Shown: positions 28,055 through 37,553, counted from the first letter of the stretch. The stretch: 64,000 nt of DNA from Pelagovum pacificum (GCF_016134045.1 NZ_CP065915.1:3719001-3783000), one strand, 5' to 3'. Numbers and translations are program-made. The notes: generated from the letters alone by a model not told the origin.

Positions 28055-29356
28055 TCAGCGTTTGATGTTGGTCGTTTCCTGCAGCATCTCGTCGACGGTC
28101 TGGATCACCTTCGCGTTCGACGAGTAGGCGCGTTGTGTCTGGATCAGCTCGGTCAGTTCGCCGGCGACATCGGTGGCGGACTCCTCGAGCGCGTAGCTGA
28201 GAAGATCGCCGGTCGGACCGTCCCCGGCATCCCAGAGGAAGTAGCTGCCGCTTTCCGGCGTTGCCCGATAGGTTTGCTGATCGAGCGTTTCGAGCCCGTT
28301 GACGTTGCTCACGTCGACAAGCGGGATCTGGTAGATGACCTTGCTGATCCCGGTGTCGAAAGAGGCCCTGATAAAGCCATTCGGGTCGATCTCGATCGAG
28401 TTGAGGTTGCCGACCGCGTTGCCGTCCTTCTGGATAGAGACGGGGGAGAAACTGTCCGAAAGTTGAGTCAGGCCGCCCGGCTCGCCGAGGAACCCGATGC
28501 CGACATCCAGCGGGCCGCCATCGACGGTGATCGAGACGCGGCCGGTCAGGGGATCGTAGGGGTTGCCGATGTTGTCGACCACGGAGAGCAGAGTGCCGCC
28601 CGCACCACGCGTATCGTCGAATGTCAGCGTGTAGTTTCCGACGACGGCCCCGCCGGAGGCGCTGTCGGTGATCTCCATCTCCCACTCGTTGGTGGAGCCT
28701 GCAGCCGGCACGTTCGGCGTGAAGGTGATCGACAGGTTCTCGGACGTGCCGAGGTTGTCGTAATAGGCGACCGTCAGTTCTTCGACTTCGCCGTCGGAGG
28801 TGAATTCCGTCGAGGTTGCGGGCAGGTTCAGCCCGACATCGACATAGGTCGTTGCCTCCCCCGCGGAGAGGTTGGCGTTGATCCGCACGGGTGTCAGGCC
28901 ATCGGCCGTGTCACGGGGAAAGGCGGGAACAGACCCGTCGACGCCTGCTGGCCATCCCATCAGGATCAGCCCGCTTTCACTGGTCAGGTAGCCCTGATCG
29001 TCCGGCCGGAAGGAGGCCGTGGTGGTCAGAAGGAACTGGCTGGCCGTGTTGCCGACCCCCAGTGCCGCCTCTGTCGTGACCGGCATCATGCCACGACCCC
29101 GCACCGCCAGGTCCGTCACGTTGTCGGTCGACACGATGGAGCCGCGTTCGTCGATCAGCCGGTTGGTGGTGACCCGAACGCCGCCCGCCGAATAGGACCC
29201 CTGCGAGGTGTTCAGCACCATCGAATGGAAGTCCGTCACGGCCCGCTTGTACCCGAAGGTCGAACTGTTCGAGATATTGTCCGCGATGGTCGCAAGACGG
29301 CTGGCGTTGGCGCTGAGGCCGGCGACGCTGGCATTCAGCGAGGAAGAGATCGTCAT
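28055..29356 (-). CDS. flgE: Flagellar hook protein FlgE
   Basis: A 433-residue hook subunit. The N-terminus has the rod/hook signature (LNASVAGLSANASRLATIADN, shortened here) and the C-terminus ends LTELIQTQRAYSSNAKVIQT, both characteristic of the flg rod-hook family. The ATG at 29356 has GGAAAGG upstream; a start five codons earlier was rejected. It is followed 26 bases later by flgK. Confidence 0.94.
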   Translation of the reverse strand: MTISSSLNASVAGLSANASRLATIADNISNSSTFGYKRAVTDFHSMVLNTSQGSYSAGGVRVTTNRLIDERGSIVSTDNVTDLAVRGRGMMPVTTEAALGVGNTASQFLLTTTASFRPDDQGYLTSESGLILMGWPAGVDGSVPAFPRDTADGLTPVRINANLSAGEATTYVDVGLNLPATSTEFTSDGEVEELTVAYYDNLGTSENLSITFTPNVPAAGSTNEWEMEITDSASGGAVVGNYTLTFDDTRGAGGTLLSVVDNIGNPYDPLTGRVSITVDGGPLDVGIGFLGEPGGLTQLSDSFSPVSIQKDGNAVGNLNSIEIDPNGFIRASFDTGISKVIYQIPLVDVSNVNGLETLDQQTYRATPESGSYFLWDAGDGPTGDLLSYALEESATDVAGELTELIQTQRAYSSNAKVIQTVDEMLQETTNIKR

Positions 29357-29440
29357 GCGGTGCCTTTCCACTTCGATATCAGTCTTTCGATCCCTCCTAG
29401 ATCTGCCGGCTTAAGATGCCGCTAATGTCTCGGATTCTAT

Positions 29441-30277
29441 CTATTGGTCCGACCGCAGTAGGATGATCTCGATCCGGTTGTTCCTGACCGAGACGAGATC
29501 GGCATCGGCCGGTTGCCGGTCTGCATGACCGGTGACGCGGGCGACGCGGGCCGGGTCCAGCCCGCCCTCCTCAAGTAGTTCATGCAGCTGTGCGGCCCGG
29601 TCCGAAGACAGCGACCAGACCGGGTTGTCGACGACTACGGCGGGCCGGGCGCGCACGTGGCCTTCGACGGCGACGGCGTTCTCGACCATGCGGAAGACAC
29701 GCGCGAACGACCGGGCGAGCTCGACCGTCACGGGGGCGGGATCTGCCGTTCCCGGCTCGAACAGGCGGCCATCGTCGATGTCGAAGATCTCGATGATGAG
29801 GCCTTCGTCCGTTACGCGGGTGATGACGTGGCGCAGGGCCTCGTCGGACAACATGCTCTCCCCGCCGCGGCCGAGCAGTTCGCTCTCGACCTCGCGCAGC
29901 GCGGCCACCTGGGCGTCCTCGTCACGTTCGGGATCGCCGCCGTCTTCGAGGGCGAAAGTCGTCTCCTCCCCCTTCGAATCGACGATCGCCACCTGTCCGT
30001 TGTCCGCCAGCGTGTCATCGGTGAAGATCGAGCTGCCGCCGAACGTGCCGCTGCCGCCACCCGACATCCGGTTGATCGGAATCGTCGGAGAGAAGTAATC
30101 CGCGATACCCTTCCGCTGTTGCTCCGTGGTGGCGTTCAGCAGCCACATGAGCATGAAGAAGGCCATCATCGCGGTGACGAAATCGGCGTAGGCGACCTTC
30201 CAGGCGCCGCCGTGGTGTCCGTCTCCGGCGACGACTTTCTTCCGCTTGATGATGATTGGTGCGTTCGTAGCGGCCAT
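29441..30277 (-). CDS. motB: Flagellar motor stator protein MotB
   Basis: A 278-residue stator subunit with an N-terminal cytoplasmic basic segment (IIIKRKKVVAGDGHHGG), one membrane span including AYADFVTAMMAFFMLMWLLN with the proton-carrying Asp, and a C-terminal OmpA-like peptidoglycan-binding domain (WSLSSDRAAQLHELL, RVTGHADRQP). No motA partner is present in this window. It heads the flagellar run on this strand. Confidence 0.94.
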   Translation of the reverse strand: MAATNAPIIIKRKKVVAGDGHHGGAWKVAYADFVTAMMAFFMLMWLLNATTEQQRKGIADYFSPTIPINRMSGGGSGTFGGSSIFTDDTLADNGQVAIVDSKGEETTFALEDGGDPERDEDAQVAALREVESELLGRGGESMLSDEALRHVITRVTDEGLIIEIFDIDDGRLFEPGTADPAPVTVELARSFARVFRMVENAVAVEGHVRARPAVVVDNPVWSLSSDRAAQLHELLEEGGLDPARVARVTGHADRQPADADLVSVRNNRIEIILLRSDQ

Positions 30278-30380
30278 GTCCTGCCCCCGGTTTCACGTAT
30301 CCCGCAGGAGGTCTTGCGACGAAGCGGGACAGCCGAAGGGCGCAATGATGGCGAAACGGTCCAGATTCGGACTTTCAGAG

Positions 30381-31151
30381 TTAACCGGCCGGCCTTTTAC
30401 GGTAAACGTCGTCCGGACCGCAGAATTCGATCAGCTCGTAGCCGTTGTCGCGCATGATTTCGGGGATGCGCTTGCTGGCGGAATTGTTCTCGATCGACCA
30501 GATTTTCACGTCGTGCTGCGCGAAGGGAAACGCCTCGAGCGCGGTGATCTCCCCTCCTTCGATGTCGAGCGAGACGAAGTCGGGATCGGGCAGACCGCTC
30601 GTGATCATGATGTCCGACAGCGTCCGGGTCTCGACCTTCAGCACCTGTTCCTTGTGGCGCGGATCGTCGCGGACGGTCTTAAGAAGTCCCTCGTCGTAGG
30701 ACTGGGCAAGGCCGCTCATCTGGGTGTAGCCCTCCTGAACCTCGATGAAGTCCGCTTCGCCGGAGGTCGGCGCGACGGCGACCTGAAGGCACTGGCACCG
30801 GCGCACGGCAGAGGCCTTCTCGAATTGCGCAGGCACGGGTTCGACGAGCACGCCGGTCCAGCCGCGATACTGCTCGAGGAACAGGGTGTTCGAGCCGGAA
30901 ACGCCGTCATACCCCCCGATGTCGAGGAAGGTGCCGCCGGTGCGATGGTTCATCAGCCGGTCGACGACGGCATCCTGCCCGGCCTGCGAGCTATAGAGAT
31001 ACTGCGGCACCAGCATCTGCGTCACTTCGTGAAGCTGCCGGTTCAGCTCGCCCCGCTTGCGGGACCGCTCATCCTTCAGCGTCCCGATCAGGTCCTTGCG
31101 CAGCTCCACCAGGTCCGCCCGGATAGAGCGCAGGCGATCCTGCGGCGTCAT
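30381..31151 (-). CDS. FkbM-like SAM-dependent methyltransferase
   Basis: A 256-residue protein with an N-terminal helical stretch (about 1-50) followed by a Rossmann methyltransferase core. FLDIGGYDGVSGSNT is the SAM-binding loop, VLVEPVPAQFE follows, and VSLDIEGGEITALEAFPF is the FkbM-type Asp-Ile-Glu-Gly motif. Such enzymes commonly O-methylate sugars in surface glycans. Its ATG overlaps the DUF6165 gene stop (31148-31151), tying it to the seven-gene glycan cluster. Confidence 0.85.
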   Translation of the reverse strand: MTPQDRLRSIRADLVELRKDLIGTLKDERSRKRGELNRQLHEVTQMLVPQYLYSSQAGQDAVVDRLMNHRTGGTFLDIGGYDGVSGSNTLFLEQYRGWTGVLVEPVPAQFEKASAVRRCQCLQVAVAPTSGEADFIEVQEGYTQMSGLAQSYDEGLLKTVRDDPRHKEQVLKVETRTLSDIMITSGLPDPDFVSLDIEGGEITALEAFPFAQHDVKIWSIENNSASKRIPEIMRDNGYELIEFCGPDDVYRKRPAG

Positions 31152-31549
31152 GCGCCGTTCCCGTAGTCGGCATAGGATTTCTCTTCGACCAGCGCGGAGC
31201 CGAGCAGCAGATTGATCCGCTTCTTCACGTCCGCCCGCCGGTCATTCGTGACATAGACCGCGCGGGCGAGCGCGATGAAGGTCTCGCCGAAGTTGCCGGC
31301 GCGTTCACAGTCGCGGATGTCATCCTCGATCTCCCAGAGCTCGACGTTGATGTCGTAGAGTGCGTCCCACAACTCGGTCAGCTGTCCGCTATCGGGCAGG
31401 TGTCGGGCGGCGGTGGCGTCCAGCGTCGCCTTCTCGTGCCGGATGTTGGCGAGTTTGCCGGCATCGGAGATCCGCTCCGTCTTGATCCGCAGGATGGTCA
31501 GCTTGTCGATCAGCTCCCCCGGCGAGGTCGGGACAAGGATGTCATCCAA
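31148..31549 (-). CDS. DUF6165 family protein
   Basis: A 133-residue all-helical, probably cytoplasmic protein of unknown function. It opens DDILVPTSPGELIDKLTILR, the family hallmark, and continues with charged helices. The start is taken as the TTG at 31549, which overlaps the stop of the TPR-glycosyltransferase gene (TTGGATGA) and has AAGGAAG upstream; a longer ATG start would read antisense-like low-complexity sequence. It is coupled at both ends to glycan-related genes. Confidence 0.82.
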   Translation of the reverse strand: MDDILVPTSPGELIDKLTILRIKTERISDAGKLANIRHEKATLDATAARHLPDSGQLTELWDALYDINVELWEIEDDIRDCERAGNFGETFIALARAVYVTNDRRADVKKRINLLLGSALVEEKSYADYGNGA

Positions 31550-32921
31550 CGGCGGCTTCCTTCTTGCGTTCGGTGGCCATCGCCTCGAGCTCCGTGCGCA
31601 CGCGGGCGAGCGGCTCCTCCCAGTTCCGGGGCTCGGGCTGCCGGAACAGCCGCATGGAGGGATACCAGGGCGTCGTCTCACCGTGGTGCGAATAGACCCA
31701 GAAACTGTCCCAATGCAGCACGACCCATGTGGGGATGCCGAGCGATCCGGCGATGTGCGCGGTGGCCGTGTCGGAGGTGACGATGAGGTCCATCTCCATC
31801 ATCGTCGCGGCGCAGTCGGCGAAGTCCCGGTCGCTGCTGGCCGTGTCGAGGATGAAAGCCTCCGACCCGTCGCCACGGTAAGGCTCCAGGAACGGACCCT
31901 TGTAGAGCGAGAAGAGCTGAACACCCGGCACGTCGGACAGGGGCAGAAGGTCGGTGTGACTGAAGGAGCGGAACGCGTTGCCCTTGTAGGTGGCGGACCC
32001 ACTCCACACGACACCGACGCGCAGCACGTCGCGGTAGGGGCCGACGAAGCCGCGCGCCCGGGACCGGCTGTCCTGGTGCAGCGCCAGCTTTGCGGGGGCC
32101 GGAACGTCCGCGCGGGACGTCAGGCCAAGCTTCGGCAGGTCCATGTAGGGAATTCGGAAGTCGAACGGCTCCGTCCGCGAGATCTGAAGCTCGATCCGGT
32201 CGGCGCCCTCAAGCTCGGCAAACAGCCGGTGCATCGGCCGCTCGACCAGAACCCCGACCTCGGCCCCGCGCGCCTTGAGCGCCGGCAGGAAGCGGAGCGT
32301 CAGGACCGCATCGCCGAACCCCTGCTCGGGCACCACGAGGACACGCTTGCCGGCAAGATCCTCGCCGTCCCACTTGGGATAGGGGTAGTCGACCTTCTTC
32401 ATCTCGTCGCTGCGCCAGCGGGCGTCGTAGCGCCGGAAACCCTCTTCGTAGTCCCCGCGCCCGAGCAGCGCGAAGGCGAGCTGAAGCTCGAGCTCACTCT
32501 CTTCGGGATGCTCCGCCATGCAGCGCCGCAACCAGTCGATCGCGGCGTCGTAGTCGCCCTTGCCGCGCATCGCGCGACCGACCAGCGCCTTCTGGTTTGC
32601 GTCGTCCGGGGACAGCGCGAGAAACCGGTGCCGCACGTTGATCGACTCGTCGTAGAGGCCGACATCGTTCAGCGTGTTGGCGAAATTGTTGAGGACAGAG
32701 GTCGCTTCCGGCTTCAGCCGCGCTGCCCGGCGATGCGCACGAAGAGACTGTTCATAACGCTGATTGACGCGGTGCAGGACGCCGAGGTTCGACCACATGG
32801 TGCCGTCGTCGGGATTGCCCGACAGATACTGCGCATAGAGCCGTAGCGCCTTGGCATCGTCGCCCGACCGGTGCGCGGCCAGCGCCGCCTCCCTGAGATC
32901 GCTGGCCGTCAGTCCCGCCAT
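31542..32921 (-). CDS. TPR-repeat protein with GT9-like (heptosyltransferase-fold) glycosyltransferase domain
   Basis: A 459-residue two-part protein. Residues about 1-145 contain three to four tetratricopeptide repeats (for example WSNLGVLHRVNQRYEQSLRA, and NNFANTLNDVGLYDESINV). The C-terminal ~280 residues look like a GT-B glycosyltransferase 9-type fold, with VPEQGFGDAVLTLRFLPAL, VGVVWSGSATYKGN and DLIVTSDTATAHIAGSLGIP. The ATG at 32921 shares one base with the upstream stop (TGATG). TPR-GT fusions often glycosylate proteins or surface polymers. The target is unknown. Confidence 0.82.
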   Translation of the reverse strand: MAGLTASDLREAALAAHRSGDDAKALRLYAQYLSGNPDDGTMWSNLGVLHRVNQRYEQSLRAHRRAARLKPEATSVLNNFANTLNDVGLYDESINVRHRFLALSPDDANQKALVGRAMRGKGDYDAAIDWLRRCMAEHPEESELELQLAFALLGRGDYEEGFRRYDARWRSDEMKKVDYPYPKWDGEDLAGKRVLVVPEQGFGDAVLTLRFLPALKARGAEVGVLVERPMHRLFAELEGADRIELQISRTEPFDFRIPYMDLPKLGLTSRADVPAPAKLALHQDSRSRARGFVGPYRDVLRVGVVWSGSATYKGNAFRSFSHTDLLPLSDVPGVQLFSLYKGPFLEPYRGDGSEAFILDTASSDRDFADCAATMMEMDLIVTSDTATAHIAGSLGIPTWVVLHWDSFWVYSHHGETTPWYPSMRLFRQPEPRNWEEPLARVRTELEAMATERKKEAAVG

Positions 32922-33709
32922 CACTCTCCGCCCTGGCGCCGCTTCACTGGTGACAGCAACGTCTCCGGTCGACGCTTCTCCGCCTCTTCGAAGAGAGAGA
33001 ACGTCTGGTTCACATAGTTCACCGCGCCCGAGATCAGCTCCATGTAGTCGAGCAGCTCCGGCGTGCGTTCGACTTCGGTCACCGTGACGCTGCGGTCCGG
33101 TGAGGGGCCCTCGAACCCGGCATAGAACCAAGGGTCGCCCCGGTTGATCTTCAGCGGCTTGTCGAGGTCGTGCCACTCGAACGCCCACATGAGAGGTCTC
33201 GGCCAGACGTTGATCGGGAAGCGCCCGCCGAAGATCGTGCCGGGGATCGGCGTCTTTGTGTAATGCATGAACGGCGAGAGCTGGGTCATGTAGACCGGCT
33301 CATCGCTGATGAAGACGTAGGGCGTCTCCACCTGGATCGTCGGAACACCCGCATAACGCCATTCGTGTTCGGCGGTGACATGGACCTTCTCGCGCAGCTT
33401 GTTGCCGCGGATGCCGGACAGGTTGCCGTTGAGGTTGCGCAGAGCCGGTTTGCCGTCCTTGTCACGCACGAACTCGAGATTCAGGTCGAACGGACAGCGG
33501 ATCAGGAAATACCGGCTTTCCATGTTGATGACGGCGGGGCAGCGGCTCGCGCTCTTGGCGTGGGTGCGGTTGCGCTCGGCGCCGCGGACACGCTCGGGCG
33601 CGGAATAGATCACGCCGCCCTTCTGGCTGTTGAGGAACCAGCCCACCTGCACCGCCCCGCCCTTCGCCGGCGCAGCCTCGGTGTTTTCGAAATGAACGGA
33701 AAGCCTCAT
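32921..33709 (-). CDS. Conserved-looking protein of unrecognised family
   Basis: A 262-residue soluble protein with no signal peptide, membrane span or motif I recognise. It is rich in Trp, Tyr and Phe, particularly in the second half (YVFISDEPVYMTQLSPF, PLMWAFEWHDLDKP, GDPWFYAGFEGPSP). The ATG at 33709 has AGGAG 7 bases upstream. Its stop overlaps the TPR-glycosyltransferase start. Position alone suggests a role in building or modifying a glycan. Confidence 0.8.
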   Translation of the reverse strand: MRLSVHFENTEAAPAKGGAVQVGWFLNSQKGGVIYSAPERVRGAERNRTHAKSASRCPAVINMESRYFLIRCPFDLNLEFVRDKDGKPALRNLNGNLSGIRGNKLREKVHVTAEHEWRYAGVPTIQVETPYVFISDEPVYMTQLSPFMHYTKTPIPGTIFGGRFPINVWPRPLMWAFEWHDLDKPLKINRGDPWFYAGFEGPSPDRSVTVTEVERTPELLDYMELISGAVNYVNQTFSLFEEAEKRRPETLLSPVKRRQGGE

Positions 33710-33793
33710 CTGCCGTCTCCTGCTGATACCGTTGTGCCCGGTATCCATTGCCCGGGTTGAGACAATCTCAATGATCCCGCCAAGTCAAAGACT

Positions 33794-35467
33794 TCAAGGT
33801 CGCGGACTGGTCTCCGGCAGGGCCAGCGCGCCGAACTTGGCAAGCAGCAGGCAGGCGGGAATGACCCCCGTGAGCGGCACGCGCAGGCGCCCGGCAAGGG
33901 TCGAAACCTCCATCGGGCCGGATTGCGACAGAACCGCCTGCACCGCCTGCAGCACGTCGTCTGAGATGATCTTGCGCTTGTAGAGCTTGCGTCCGTTCAC
34001 CTCGTCCAGCGCGTCCATCGCCGCGCGGTCGATCGGGCTTACGAGCCGGACGACATCCGTCGGTTTCAGGACATCCGTCGGATAGTCGGAATATAGATCG
34101 AAAGGATCGACCTCCAGCGGGCCGGCAGGCCCGGATGCCAGTTTCGGCGTCGTCGGGTGCGCGCCCTTCCGGCGCTCGGCCAGGTCATCGGCGAGGGCGA
34201 GGTACTGCGGGATGACCGCCGACCAGTCGAACCGCTGCTTCACGTGCCGGACAGCCGCCGCGCCCATTTGTCGCCGCAGCCCCTCATCCCCGGCGAGCGC
34301 GGTCAGCGCGGCCTCGTATGCGCCTTGGTCGATCGCGGTGTGCTGTTGGACAACAGACAGGTGTCGGAGGTAGTCGTCCGTCCCCTCGGCGAAGCGTTCG
34401 GCGACGCGTGTCCCGTATCCCGGCGGCGCCATGCGTGTCGGGATCAGGAAACCCGTCTCGTCATGCAGAACCGTGTCGCGGAAGCCGTTCCAGTCCGGCA
34501 TGACGACCGGAAGACCGGCGGCCATCGCCTCGACCGGGACAAGGCCGAACGTCTCCTGAATATTATCGACGGGAAGCGAGAACACATCGGCCGCGGACCA
34601 GATCCGGCGCCGCACGTCGGGGTCCTGCCCGTCGATGATCCGAACGGTGACATTCGGCGCGACGTCCTTCGCCGCACGTTCGTGCAGGGCCTTTTCCGTG
34701 TCCCGGCTCGCCCAGCCGGCCATCCAGAAGTGGATCGGCCGCCCGATCTTTCCGGACATACGTTCGAGAACCTGCAACAGCGGCACCATGTTGGCCTTCT
34801 CGACGGAAGTCAGCCGCCCCATCGACAGCACGACGAAGCCGTCTTCCGAGACATCATAGCGCTGACGGAAGCCGGCCCGCGCCCGGTCGTCCCGCGTGAA
34901 ATCCGCCGCGTTGACGCCAAGCGGGATGAGCGGCAGGCGCGGCATCGGCACACGAGAGGCCCCGAAGCGCTGGCGATAATACTCCGCCTCGAGGTCGAAC
35001 TGCCGGCGCACCACGGACTGAACGGCGCGCGACGTGCAGATCAGCGCGTCCCATGGCTCGACCGGCTCCGCCAGCAGGTTGTGCAGCCCCTCCATCACCC
35101 GCCGGGTGGAAACGGTGTGCGTGATCCCGACCAGCGAGCAGGCCTGCGGTGCGAAATGCTGCCGCCGCCATGCCGCGTTCATGTAGCCGGGAGCCGGAAA
35201 GAAGATCGTACCGAAGGCGGTGAAGTCGGTCGGCCCGCGCAGGGTGCGGATGTCGAGCGGGCGAGTCTCGCCCATCTCGCGGAGCAGCTTTTCCAGTTCA
35301 CGCGAGGCGTTGGCATGTTCGGTGACGAGCGACAGCCGCTCCGCCCCGCAATGGGCGAGCCAGCCTTTAAGGAACGACTGCCCGGCAGAGCGCCGACCGA
35401 CGACACCTTTCCCTACCGACTCGATGGCGTCGGGATGGAAGAAGATCGCGGGATCTGGGTGGGGCAT
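33794..35467 (-). CDS. Glycosyltransferase family 4 with extra C-terminal domain
   Basis: A 557-residue protein. Residues about 1-400 are a GT-B glycosyltransferase of group 1: VLSMGRLTSVEKANM, then DVFSLPVDNIQETFGLVPVEAMAAG carrying the catalytic Glu pair for nucleotide-sugar binding. The last ~90 residues (from about 465) are extra: a helical segment resembling a winged helix (VLSQSGPMEVSTLAGRLRVP). The ATG at 35467 was chosen inside a longer open frame that overlaps the oxidoreductase gene. The donor sugar and acceptor are unknown. Confidence 0.85.
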   Translation of the reverse strand: MPHPDPAIFFHPDAIESVGKGVVGRRSAGQSFLKGWLAHCGAERLSLVTEHANASRELEKLLREMGETRPLDIRTLRGPTDFTAFGTIFFPAPGYMNAAWRRQHFAPQACSLVGITHTVSTRRVMEGLHNLLAEPVEPWDALICTSRAVQSVVRRQFDLEAEYYRQRFGASRVPMPRLPLIPLGVNAADFTRDDRARAGFRQRYDVSEDGFVVLSMGRLTSVEKANMVPLLQVLERMSGKIGRPIHFWMAGWASRDTEKALHERAAKDVAPNVTVRIIDGQDPDVRRRIWSAADVFSLPVDNIQETFGLVPVEAMAAGLPVVMPDWNGFRDTVLHDETGFLIPTRMAPPGYGTRVAERFAEGTDDYLRHLSVVQQHTAIDQGAYEAALTALAGDEGLRRQMGAAAVRHVKQRFDWSAVIPQYLALADDLAERRKGAHPTTPKLASGPAGPLEVDPFDLYSDYPTDVLKPTDVVRLVSPIDRAAMDALDEVNGRKLYKRKIISDDVLQAVQAVLSQSGPMEVSTLAGRLRVPLTGVIPACLLLAKFGALALPETSPRP

Positions 35468-35531
35468 GTCGGTCTCGCTGGCGGTCCGGGCGTTTGTGGC
35501 GACCGGACCGCCCGCTGGCAAGCGCGACTGC

Positions 35532-36593
35532 TCAGACGGCGAGCGCCATGCCCCCAGCCGTGTCGGACTCGACAGCCCTGTCGAGAACCTTCTGCAGGTC
35601 TGCACCGCGCCGGAAGTCGGGCCGTACCTGCTGGCCCGACCGGATCGCGGCGATGAAGCGCGCGTAGTTCGTCGGAACCTCGGGCGTCGCGACCTCGCGC
35701 CAGGTGCCGGTGGGCATGTCGGGACCGATGCAGGCCGTCAGCTTGCTCTTGCCGTCCTCGAGCCGCACGTCGAGTCCCCCCTTCGTCCCGAACAGCCGCA
35801 GGCTGAGGTCGTTCAGGTGGCCACTGGCGAAGCGGCTGGCATGGACCACGCCGATCGCCCCGGTCTCGAGCGCGACGTGCATCGCGAAACTGTCGTTGGC
35901 GTCCAGCACGTATTCCCCGATCCGGTTCTCCGGCGCCTTGTCGAAGGTCGTCAGCCGGCAGGACACGTCGCGCACCGGGATGCGCCCGGTCGCGAAGGTG
36001 GCGAAGTCGAGGATATGCACCCCGATGTCGCCCAGCACGCCCATCGAGCCGTGCCTGGTCGACAGCCGCCAGAGCCACTGCTCTTCCTTGTCCCACTCGC
36101 CCCACGCGGGCTGGGTCAGCCAGCTTTGCAGGTAGGCGGCCTCGAAGTGCCGGACCTCGCCGATCTCGCCCGCCTCGACCATCGCGTGCGCCTGCATCAG
36201 GGAGGGCACGTTGCGGTAGCTGAGGTTCACCATGTTGACGACGCCCGCCACCTCGGCGGCGTGGGCCATCTCCTCGGCGTCGGTCGCGTTGGTGGCCAGC
36301 GGTTTCTCGCAGAGAACATGCTTGCCGACCGCCAGAAGCGTCATGGTCGTGGCGTGGTGCACCGGGTCCGGCGTGACGTTCGACACAGCATCGAACTCCC
36401 CCCAGGCGATCGCGTCGGCGAGCGAGGTGAAGCCATGCTCCAGCCGGTGCCGCGCGTTGAACTCCGCGAGGCGACCGGGGTTGGTATCGACACCGCCGAC
36501 GACCTTGGCACCCGGAATCGAGGCGAAGGCCTCGGCATGGGTATTCGCCATCCCGCCGGTGCCGAGGATCAGGACACGGACCTCGTCGCTCAA
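35532..36593 (-). CDS. Gfo/Idh/MocA-family NAD(P)-dependent sugar oxidoreductase
   Basis: A 353-residue oxidoreductase with N-terminal Rossmann fold ([17 protein letters not shown]) and the family motif [15 protein letters not shown] containing the catalytic Lys. It starts with TTG at 36593, overlapping the ThuA-family stop (TTGA) with AGGAGG 7 bases upstream. It probably oxidises or reduces a sugar or inositol derivative and, with the ThuA-type protein, may form a two-step route. Confidence 0.9.
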   Translation of the reverse strand: MSDEVRVLILGTGGMANTHAEAFASIPGAKVVGGVDTNPGRLAEFNARHRLEHGFTSLADAIAWGEFDAVSNVTPDPVHHATTMTLLAVGKHVLCEKPLATNATDAEEMAHAAEVAGVVNMVNLSYRNVPSLMQAHAMVEAGEIGEVRHFEAAYLQSWLTQPAWGEWDKEEQWLWRLSTRHGSMGVLGDIGVHILDFATFATGRIPVRDVSCRLTTFDKAPENRIGEYVLDANDSFAMHVALETGAIGVVHASRFASGHLNDLSLRLFGTKGGLDVRLEDGKSKLTACIGPDMPTGTWREVATPEVPTNYARFIAAIRSGQQVRPDFRRGADLQKVLDRAVESDTAGGMALAV

Positions 36594-37378
36594 CGGAAGC
36601 CCTCCTCACCCTCTTCGTGCAGGGTCGCGCCGCGTTGCTCGATCGGCTCGAGCGCCTCGGAGACAGGCACGTTCGGGGCGGCGTCGACATCCTGCACATC
36701 CTGTGCACGCCCGGTGCACGCCCAGTGCACGGCGTTCGTCAGCACCTTCAGTACGTTGTCGTCGTGATAGGTCGGATAGGTTTCGTGACCCGGACGGAAA
36801 TAGAACACCTTCCCCGCGCCCCGCTTCCACGTCGCGCCCGAGCGGAACACCTCGCCCCCCTGGAACCAGCTGATGAAGACGGTTTCATCCGGTTCGGGAA
36901 TGCCGAACGGCTCTCCGTACATTTCTTCGTTTTCGAGCTCGAAATGCTCGGGCAGGCCCTTCGCGATCGGATGGTTGCGGTTCACCGACCAGATGCGCTC
37001 CCGCTCCCCGGCCTCGCGCCAGTAGAGGTTGCAGGGCGTGCCCATAAGCCGCTTGAAGACCTTGGCGAAGTGACCCGAGTGCAGGACCAGAAGGCCCATG
37101 CCGGCCCAGACGTGGCGCACGACACGCTCGACGACCTCGTCCTCGACGTCGCCATGGGCGGCGTGTCCCCACCAGAGCAGAACGTCCGTCTGCGCAAGAC
37201 GCTCCTCGGTGAGGCCGTGGTCCGGCTCCTGCAGGGTCGCGGTCGTCGCACTGATGCCGGCGTCCGCGTTCAGACCCTTGGCGATCGCGCCGTGCAGGCC
37301 TTCGGGATAAAGGTCGGAGACCGTCTTGTTCGTCTGCTCATGGACGTTTTCGCCCCAGACCACGGCATTGATCGCCAT
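36590..37378 (-). CDS. ThuA domain-containing protein (trehalose utilization type)
   Basis: A 262-residue class I glutamine amidotransferase-like protein of the ThuA family. It has [27 protein letters not shown] N-terminal features (shortened here), [28 protein letters not shown] and [16 protein letters not shown]. In rhizobia ThuA works with ThuB in trehalose/sucrose keto-sugar metabolism; this protein is next to a Gfo/Idh/MocA protein, as ThuB is. No sugar transporter accompanies the pair here. It is the first gene of the seven-gene run and divergent from the phosphatase gene. Confidence 0.88.
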   Translation of the reverse strand: MAINAVVWGENVHEQTNKTVSDLYPEGLHGAIAKGLNADAGISATTATLQEPDHGLTEERLAQTDVLLWWGHAAHGDVEDEVVERVVRHVWAGMGLLVLHSGHFAKVFKRLMGTPCNLYWREAGERERIWSVNRNHPIAKGLPEHFELENEEMYGEPFGIPEPDETVFISWFQGGEVFRSGATWKRGAGKVFYFRPGHETYPTYHDDNVLKVLTNAVHWACTGRAQDVQDVDAAPNVPVSEALEPIEQRGATLHEEGEEGFR

Positions 37379-37553
37379 ATCGAAATCCTCTGCTGTCCTG
37401 CGCCTGCGCTACCATACCGGCACACCTGCGCAAGCCCGTCCAAGGTATCCACACACCGAGATGTCAGAAGCCCTTCCCTTGATTTCATGGCTCCGGTCGC
37501 GGCATATGGGTAGACTTTTTAGGTTCGAGACCACACCAAGGAGCCCGCACTTA

